From the NCBI GenBank assembly GCA_000697665.1, contig KL197711.1, forward strand, positions 983,142 through 1,047,141: a stretch of 64,000 nt of DNA. The letters run 5' to 3'. Made by a program: the position numbers and the translations under genes. Positions 58,158-64,000 of this stretch are shown here, one piece after another (within the stretch, counting starts at the first letter, position 1; the number at the start of each line of letters is the position of its first letter). Source of the DNA: Jaapia argillacea MUCL 33604. Lineage: Eukaryota > Basidiomycota > Agaricomycetes > Jaapiales > Jaapiaceae. Under the pieces are notes generated by a model that saw only the letters and a program-made list of their open reading frames with translations, did not search any database and was not told the DNA's origin.

Positions 58158-59042
58158 TCAAGATTCAATCCCTTCTGCACCAGTTCTTCGCAAGAGGTAC
58201 AGGTAGTGGTGGACGGCTGGAGCATGGACGCCCGCGTTGCCTTGACCGGATGGTGCTTCGACGGGTTGCATGATTTGGATCTCCCAGAAAGCTGTCAAGT
58301 CGATGGTGCGAGCGGGCGGATCGGAAGAGCGATTGGGCAGTAGGAAAGGGAAGCGGTTGCTCGAGTATGAAAGCACTATCCATAGACCTCCTGGGATAAC
58401 CAAGGAGGCTAGATGCAAGGCAACCAATTCCAGAGGTTCCAAAACCAGGGCGTCACTTCGGCATTCCGATACGCGATTCAATCGCTGCAACAAGGGATTT
58501 TGAGGCGCCAATGCATCTGAATGGATGTTGATAGGGTCGCCACACGAGATTGCGTCCGAGGTGCTCTTGTCCACGACCAAACCAAAAGAATGGTGTTTCA
58601 AAGAAGTGAGATCCCCCCAACCCAGCATATCTACCCGTTCCCAGCACATTGGCCCTCTACTGCCGTCGCCATTTCGCTCGCCTTCACAATCCCTTCCCCT
58701 CTGTACCGCCAGCTCTGAGAAATCGGTGTTGACGATGACGGAAGAACCAAAGTCGGACCCAAAAAATTTCTCGTACAAGTCGTGGATGTGGAATTGTAGA
58801 GTCGATGTCCCTGCTCCAATGTGCAATAGGGCAGGAGGATCTGTATGATCCCGAGACCACACTTTGAGGAAATCGGCGATCGGTGGTAATAGAACGTCTC
58901 GTCCACTACCAAGCCATTCAAATTCAGCTTCTCGCTGAAATCTTCTATCCCAGTATGCTTTCGACTGATATTGAGGAGGAGGCATTGTCACAAACGAGGA
59001 TCGTGGTGGTGGTGAAGCCCAGCGGTGAGGTCGGATGTTCAT
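58158..59042 (-). CDS. Class I SAM-dependent methyltransferase (METTL-like, YWDxRF type)
   Basis: A single exon of 294 aa starts at ATG 59042; a second ATG at 58985 would give MPPPQYQSKAYWDRRFQREA. The YWDRRF...FEWL opening is typical of small eukaryotic lysine or N-terminal methyltransferases such as METTL13/CSKMT relatives. SAM motif I is PALLHIGAGTSTLQFHIHD (G-x-G-x-S form), and a post-I acidic strand reads SSVIVNTDFSELAVQRG. Motif IV is HSFGLVVDKSTSDAISCGD, with the DKxTxDA signature of this group. The later strand is VIPGGLWIVLSYSSNRFPFL. The target, perhaps an elongation factor or a mitochondrial enzyme, cannot be told. The first 18 residues (MNIRPHRWASPPPRSSFV) are basic and could act as a mitochondrial signal. 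It is head-to-head with uL6m. Confidence 0.8.
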   Translation of the reverse strand: MNIRPHRWASPPPRSSFVTMPPPQYQSKAYWDRRFQREAEFEWLGSGRDVLLPPIADFLKVWSRDHTDPPALLHIGAGTSTLQFHIHDLYEKFFGSDFGSSVIVNTDFSELAVQRGRDCEGERNGDGSRGPMCWERVDMLGWGDLTSLKHHSFGLVVDKSTSDAISCGDPINIHSDALAPQNPLLQRLNRVSECRSDALVLEPLELVALHLASLVIPGGLWIVLSYSSNRFPFLLPNRSSDPPARTIDLTAFWEIQIMQPVEAPSGQGNAGVHAPAVHHYLYLLRRTGAEGIES

Positions 59043-59114
59043 AGGTGAAGTCCTTCAAACTCCGACCCGCCGCCCAGTCGCGTCCTTCGCGTCCAACTTT
59101 TCTCTCTGCAAAAC
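59043..59114. promoter_or_regulatory. 72-bp bidirectional promoter, methyltransferase / uL6m
   Basis: Only 72 bp lie between the two outward-facing first ATGs (129 bp if the methyltransferase uses its second ATG). Transcripts of the two genes must start within or very near this stretch, so shared control is likely. Confidence 0.6.
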
Positions 59115-59812
59115 ATGCTCCCCCGGTCGCAGCTGGCTCGGGCTTTCCGAAGCTTCAGCTCGACAGCTTGCAACCATGCCCACGTATCCAACATCGGGAA
59201 GAAGCCCATCACATTCCCCGAGACCGTCAGGCTCATGCGCTTAAAGAACTCCGTCACCGTAATTGGCCCTCTCGGAACCGCCACAGTACCACTGGAACAC
59301 TACATGCATCTCGTCTTTGATAACCCGAACACCTTTACGCTGAATATCGAGGATACGGAGGTGAAGAAGCAGAGGGAGATGTGGGGTTTGACGCGGACCT
59401 TGATCAACAATGCCATCGTTGGCATGACCGAGGGTTTTAACGTGCCACTGTACCTTGTCGGAGTTGGTTATAGGGCTGCCTTGGAGGAGGATCCTAGAGG
59501 GACTGAAGACGGTGGGAGTGGTCAGCGGTTGAACATGAAGTTGGGGTATTCGCATTCGGTCCTGGTTCCTATACCGCCGCACATCAAGGCGGAGGTCCCT
59601 ATACCGACCAAAATCATTTTGAGCTGCACGGACAAGGAAAAGTTGGGCCTATTCGCCGCGAGAGTCAGAAAATGGAGGAAACCTGAGCCTTACAAGGGCA
59701 AGGTACGAGATTTTCGTCTTGTTACACGGATTCCTTCGTTAACGTGGTTCATCTGCAGGGTATTTTCATTGGAAAGGAACAGATTAGGATCAAGAATGTG
59801 AAGAAGAAGTAG
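59115..59812 (+). CDS. MRPL6: Mitochondrial large-subunit ribosomal protein uL6m
   Basis: Exons 59115-59702 and 59759-59812 (intron 56 nt) give 213 aa. The N-terminus MLPRSQLARAFRSFSSTACN is a clear mitochondrial presequence with Arg and Ser and no acidic residue. The L6 fold follows: IGKKPITFPETVRLMRLKNS, VTVIGPLGTATVPLEH, LTRTLINNAIVGMTEGFN, LYLVGVGYRAALEEDPRG, LNMKLGYSHSVLVPIPPHI and KLGLFAARVRKWRKPEPYKG. It ends GIFIGKEQIRIKNVKKK, the conserved KGxGI...K.KxGKKK-like tail. uL6 sits near the sarcin-ricin loop and the factor-binding stalk base. The second exon encodes only the last 17 residues. Confidence 0.95.
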
Positions 59813-60339
59813 TTCCAATGTTTGCTGCAATGGACTCGGAGGACACTAGTGAAAGGATTGCTCCTTCTGCCACCCGTCACGTCGAGCGGCTTGAATTCCA
59901 CGGCGGAAACCCCACGATAGCTTGGACCGATGCTCGGCCTTTGTAGTTCCTTGGCGTCTCCTCCCCTTCGAAATACCAGCACGAGTTGCAGCGTGACTTG
60001 AGACTACCCGCTTCAAGGGATGGACTAGCGAGTGTCGTCTTGGCTGGACCTATGGTCCTAAATATTCGTCATTTTATATTGTATAAAACCCCACAACCCA
60101 AATTCAAAGGGGTTGTGCATGGCCAAGAGAAATCTTTGGGAACTTGCAAGGATCTGCAAATAAAAAGTGTATCTCGTTTATGGAGAAACATACAATTTCA
60201 AACTCCGCCTGACGTACGCTTCCATTCTCGTCGCAGTTGACGAGACCTTCGCCTCCTAACGCAGTAGCAGCACTTTCGACATTACAAGCTCCTCATAACC
60301 GACAACCTTTCCTAATCACTCATTTACCCGACCAGCACT
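59813..60339 (+). other. Intergenic, no gene seen
   Basis: 527 bp between uL6m and the V-ATPase c' gene. It contains an AT-rich stretch (cattttatattgtataaaac near 60070) that could be a TATA region, though it is far from the next start unless the leader is long. Nothing else is supported. Confidence 0.45.
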
Positions 60340-61242
60340 ATGTCGTATTGTCCTGCATATGCGCCCTTCTTTGGGTTTGCGGGAGTGGCTTCGTCAGTGA
60401 GTATGCTGTCTTAAATCCCGATGTTGTGCTGGGGCTGAACTACGGATGTATCATAGATGATATTTAGCAGTACGTCTGCCTCGAATTATGCTGTCTGAAC
60501 ATTTGACCTCATGGCTGAGCCCCCTCCTCACATTTGCCCAACCAACCTTGAACGCTACCTCGATTACATCTCTTCCCCAACTCATAGCTATTGGAGCAGC
60601 TCTAGGGACATCAAAAGCAGGCATTGGTATTGCTGGGTTGGGTTCATTCAAACCCGAGCTGATTATGAAGGTTCGTCGGGAATGTTACCCTGAGTATCCA
60701 AGTGGAATTCAATCATCCCTTCCTCCCCTTGTAGTCCCTCATCCCCGTCGTCATGTCTGGTATCATTGCCGTGTACGGCTTGGTCGTATCAGTGCTCATC
60801 GCAGGAGGATGTCTGTACCCTCGTCACCATTCTCTTTGTTCCGGCGCTGACCCTCGCCGAACCATAGTGAATCCTAATCAGGATTATACCCTCTTTGCGG
60901 GCTTTATTCACCTAGGTGCCGGGCTCGCTTGCGGATTTACTGGACTTGCGGCGGGATATGCTATTGGCTACGTTGGAGACTCGGTATGTCTGGAATCGTT
61001 GTGTTATGTTGCCCTCCATGTTTGCTGACGCGCTGGCGCAGTGCGTACGAGCGTACGTGTACGAATCGAAAGTATTCGTTGCAATGGTTCTTATCCTCAT
61101 CTTTGCTGAGGTGCTGGGACTCTATGGGTACGTCCATCTTCGGTGACTTCGGTTTTATATGGGATTAATTGTTCTTCATTCCCGCAGGCTGATCGTTGCT
61201 CTGATTATGAACACGAAAGCGGCAGAGGCGCGTTGTCCTTAG
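60340..61242 (+). CDS. VMA11: V-type proton ATPase proteolipid subunit c' (VMA11-like)
   Basis: Coding exons include 60340-60396, a 13-nt microexon at 60457-60469, 60588-60670, and three or more after. The protein of about 163 aa reads [98 protein letters not shown] and [20 protein letters not shown], ending TAG at 61240-61242. Four membrane helices and the proton-carrying Glu in FAEVLGLYG are intact. [18 protein letters not shown] and DYTLF favour the fungal-specific c' (Vma11) over c (Vma3), though c cannot be ruled out without a tree. The c-ring drives H+ into the vacuole. VMA2, its V1 partner, lies 34 kb to the left. Confidence 0.9.
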
Positions 61243-61447
61243 AACTGGCATGTTTTGTGTATGTGTTTACTGCTCGCACCCTCGTCAATTCCTACCATAC
61301 CACGCAATTTCGTTACTGTGCGCAACTGGATGCTCCGGCCGGCGAGGCATTTATACCATTACAAGGAACTGTCCTGCTCACAATGTCGGTTCAACTCGAG
61401 GGGAATTCCACGGACTGAATTCAGGTGGGGGAAAGTCTCAAACACGA

Positions 61448-62163
61448 CTCAGCGTTTAGACGAACCTTCAGCTTTACTCCTGCTGAGACTGCGTCGCTCC
61501 CTCGAGTCATCTGAGCGATCATTGTCGGATGACGACACTGAACGCGTCCGTCGACGCCCACGAGGAACTCGTCGTTTTGAGTCTCGCTCTCTGGAGCGTG
61601 CAGAGTCCGGACTTCCTGAGCGTGAACTACCAGAGTCGGATTCCGAATCCGAGTTGTCTGAGCCAGAAGAAGAGTCCGAGTTTGAGCTCGAATCTGAGTC
61701 GGACGAATTTGAACCACTGGGGACCGTTGCTTGAGAGTTGCAGAGGAAGGGAGAAATTATGCAGGCTTACCGTTTGGTACGCTTGCGGGGTGGCACATCC
61801 TTGTCTCCTGATGCCTTTCCCTTCGCTCTCTCCTTCTCTTTCCCTTCCAATATCCGATTCGCTGTACCAGACCTAAGGACCACAACATGACTTAACATCC
61901 ACACAATTGCAAACCAAGATGGAAACGTACTTGTTCTTGAACTCTTCTGGCACATCAACAGACGGCTTGCCATCCGCCTTCAATTTCGCCAGGACCTTTG
62001 GATTCTCAAGTTGTTGTGTGCGTGAAGGTCGGGAGAGGTATGGACGGGCAGCCGCTGTGCATTCATAAGTGAAATGGCCTGTTCTTAGACATTTCTGGCA
62101 GATCGTGGAGGAAGATGCGCGAGGATTGTTGGCTGCTCTGCGATGGGGGGCGAACTTGGACAT
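61448..62163 (-). CDS. ZCCHC10-like zinc-knuckle protein with SR/SD tail
   Basis: Three exons on the minus strand give about 195 aa. MSKFAPHRRAANNPRASSST leads into a CCHC knuckle, ICQKCLRTGHFTYECT (C-x2-C-x4-H-x4-C), the single RNA-binding finger that opens ZCCHC10 proteins. Next come PSVDVPEEFKNKSGTANRIL, a Lys-rich stretch, and a tail of Ser, Asp and Arg (SDSESDSGSSRSGSPDSARS, SRERRSLSRSK). Such SR tails are phosphorylated and associate with spliceosomal complexes; the protein's exact role is unknown. Introns at about 61868-61932 and 61722-61770 are in phase and remove in-frame stops. It converges with VMA11 (205 bp between stops) and diverges from the next gene (229 bp). Confidence 0.82.
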
Positions 62164-62392
62164 TATTCTGGTGGGTGTTGGGGTGGCACCGGACCAGCTG
62201 GAGGGACTGGAGTCTGGGATCGGAAGCTGAAAGTCATTCCCACGCCATGCAGACTCTGATCAGGACCACAGCCTTCGTTGCAGTGCATAACCATGACTTG
62301 CTGGCTGTGTGACTCGACAGGACTCGATACAGTCTTCATAAATACCATTCTCCTGCATCGCATGATCTCTACACGTTCCCTCTTCAACAATC

Positions 62393-63635
62393 ATGGGAGG
62401 TAAAGCCTTCTCCCAACTCTTGCCTCGGGCATCCTTCCCTCGCATGTCTCCCTCGAAATACCAATCGCTCAAAGCGACTTATCTCCCTCGTCTCCGAGGT
62501 CTCTACGGGCTCGTTGAAGTACCCCGAGAGGCTCCAGAGAAGACAGACCATGGGGATCTCGACTTCATCGTTGCTTTCCCCAAAGAGGGCCTTGAACATA
62601 GCGAGGTCAAGGCTGCTCTTGGGGCTAGCGCGAGCATACCCTTGGATGGAAATCGGACAAGTCATTTTGCTGTACCTGCTGAAATGGGGGAGGATGAGTA
62701 TATCCAGGTTGATGTCCATGTTTGTGCCGATAAGGAGGAATGGGAAAGGATCGTTCTGTTTCATTCCTTTGGGGATTTGGGCATGATATTGGGAGTTTTG
62801 GCGAAATCGGGAGGATTGCAGCTCGGAACGAAAGGACTCAAGGTGAGTATCCACTAGAGTGATCGAATAGGATGCACGAGCGAGTACGTGGAGTGCACGA
62901 CTCGGAATGCGTCTGTCGGTCCACACTCTACTCCCATAACGTGTTTTTTGTCCTTCCTCGATGCCCCTCCTGACTCGTTGTGTGCAGGTTCATAACATTT
63001 TTCCCGAGGAAAATCACCCCGTATCCTTTCCACTCTCAGCTTCATTCGAGAAAATTATGCCTTACTTCGGACTCTCTTTGGATACTTGGAAACAAGGATT
63101 CTCCTCGCAGAAAGAGATATTCCAATGGGTGGAGACATCTAGATTCTTCGAGCCACGTCGTTTGGTCAAAGCCTCAACATTCGAGACTCCAAACGCTAAA
63201 GAGAGGTCGCTCGAGGATAGAGGCATGTATCAATCGTTTCTAGTCCATGTTCGAGAGATCGCCTCACAACAAGACGTGGACACTTGGCCCCGTCTGAAGA
63301 CCAAGGCGGAGATTCGAGACGAAGCTTTGACGTACTTCGACAAAAAGGAAGCGTACGAGCGGCTGGTACACGACAATTGGGTCAAGGCTCGCGTCAGGGC
63401 GACGTGGAATGGCAATAAAGTCATTGAGTGGACAGGATTGTGGGGGTTGAGGGTGAGAGAGCTTATGCAAGAGGTCGAGAGGAGGGTTGGGGGCAAGGAA
63501 GGGATCGCTGGAATGGAGGATGGCGAGATAAAGAAAACCGCTCTTGAAGCTCACGAGACGCTGAAGCGGGTCTGGGCAGCAGCTGCTGTGGGTGGTATCG
63601 AGGTGGACGGAGGGGTCATCCAGCAGGCAGTTTGA
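62393..63635 (+). CDS. Conserved fungal protein of unknown function, possible nucleotidyltransferase fold
   Basis: Exons 62393-62842 and 62988-63635 (intron 145 nt, unusually long here) give 365 aa. MGGKAFSQLLPRASFPRMSP is followed near residues 52-60 by DHGDLDFIVAF and near 107 by YIQVDVHVC. A D-h-D-h pair plus a later h-D-h resembles the metal-binding Asp triad of polymerase-beta-type nucleotidyltransferases, but the spacing is not standard, so this is inference. The second half (FSSQKEIFQWVETSRFFEPR, ARVRATWNGNKVIEWTGLWG) has conserved aromatic residues and a long C-terminal helix. I recall close relatives only as hypothetical proteins across Dikarya. No signal peptide or membrane span is seen. 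Confidence 0.75.
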
Positions 63636-64000
63636 TGGTCACCGCCAGAGTGTCTTGGTCGAGCTCAGACTAAGACACTTGTCCCTGTGGTTAGTCTCAT
63701 AACCAAATTCTCGAATATCTCAGAGACTGGTCGCGAGTCTATCTTCAGGTGATGGGGCGGAATCTGGGCGGTATTCGGAGGTTTGATTTCTTGGTTCGAC
63801 ACATGGATGATGGGGTTGGGTAGATGTAGAATAAGTGCGTATGCGCACCGTCGACTGGTGTATGTTTCTTGTGTACACATACGATGTACATAACATCCTT
63901 GTATGTTCTGAATCATCGGCACGGCCTGAATCGGTCTTGCAACATTTCAGATAATCCGATTCTGTTCCTTCCTATCCCGATCATATCAGCTCTGTTGGGT
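63636..64000. other. Right edge, no gene seen
   Basis: The last 365 bp follow the stop of the conserved protein. No ORF with recognisable content starts or ends here. Confidence 0.5.

Overview
The window reads as ordinary gene-dense nuclear DNA of a filamentous basidiomycete, probably an Agaricomycete. The gene set is fungal: a GH71 alpha-1,3-glucanase, the fungal-only V-ATPase c' proteolipid, an Arc1-type tRNA-binding cofactor, a SEN1 helicase, a BUD22 factor and a Tcp11/SOK1 protein. Nearly every gene is cut by many short GT-AG introns, mostly 43-70 nt. Genes sit about 2.5 kb apart on both strands, often sharing divergent promoters of 72-250 bp. I saw no transposon, retroelement, CRISPR array or convincing tRNA gene. 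Gene models were spliced by eye: reading frame, family motifs and splice consensus were followed across junctions, so exon edges are inferences even where family identity is clear.

Left third (1-26.2 kb). The end of a GH71 glucanase is followed by a large unrecognised multi-pass membrane protein on the minus strand (eight exons, about 1,141 aa). Next come an acidic Scm3/HJURP-like CENP-A chaperone candidate, a NudC-domain protein (NUDCD1-like) and a PP2C phosphatase. About 3 kb at 13.1-16.1 kb contains only fragmentary ORFs. It is followed by a C-terminal MYND-finger protein, BUD22 (18S rRNA processing), tubulin cofactor D and V-ATPase subunit B.

Middle (26.2-49.5 kb). A poorly resolved 1.5 kb interval leads to a Tcp11/SOK1 protein, a one-TM protein, a very exon-rich HIT hydrolase, an F-box protein with a triplet-repeat-encoded acidic tract, the DEAH helicase DHR1/ECM16, SEN1 (minus strand), translin and the SAGA subunit SGF29.

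Right part (49.5-64 kb). An HSP20 gene with textbook heat-shock elements and TATA box is followed by a histone-fold (Dpb3/POLE4-like) protein, a 2OG-Fe(II) oxygenase, ARC1, an HMG-box factor, a methyltransferase head-to-head with mitochondrial ribosomal protein uL6, V-ATPase c' (with a 13-nt microexon), a ZCCHC10-like zinc-knuckle/SR protein and a conserved protein of unknown function.

The genes are mostly housekeeping. RNA-centred functions recur (BUD22, DHR1, SEN1, translin, ARC1, ZCCHC10-like, uL6m), and two V-ATPase subunits, one from V1 and one from V0, lie 34 kb apart. I found no dedicated novel operon-like system. The most unusual signals are splicing oddities (a 13-nt microexon, an 8-nt coding first exon, an apparent AT-AG intron), the orphan membrane protein with duplicated coiled coils, and a conserved DLDF protein that may be a nucleotidyltransferase.
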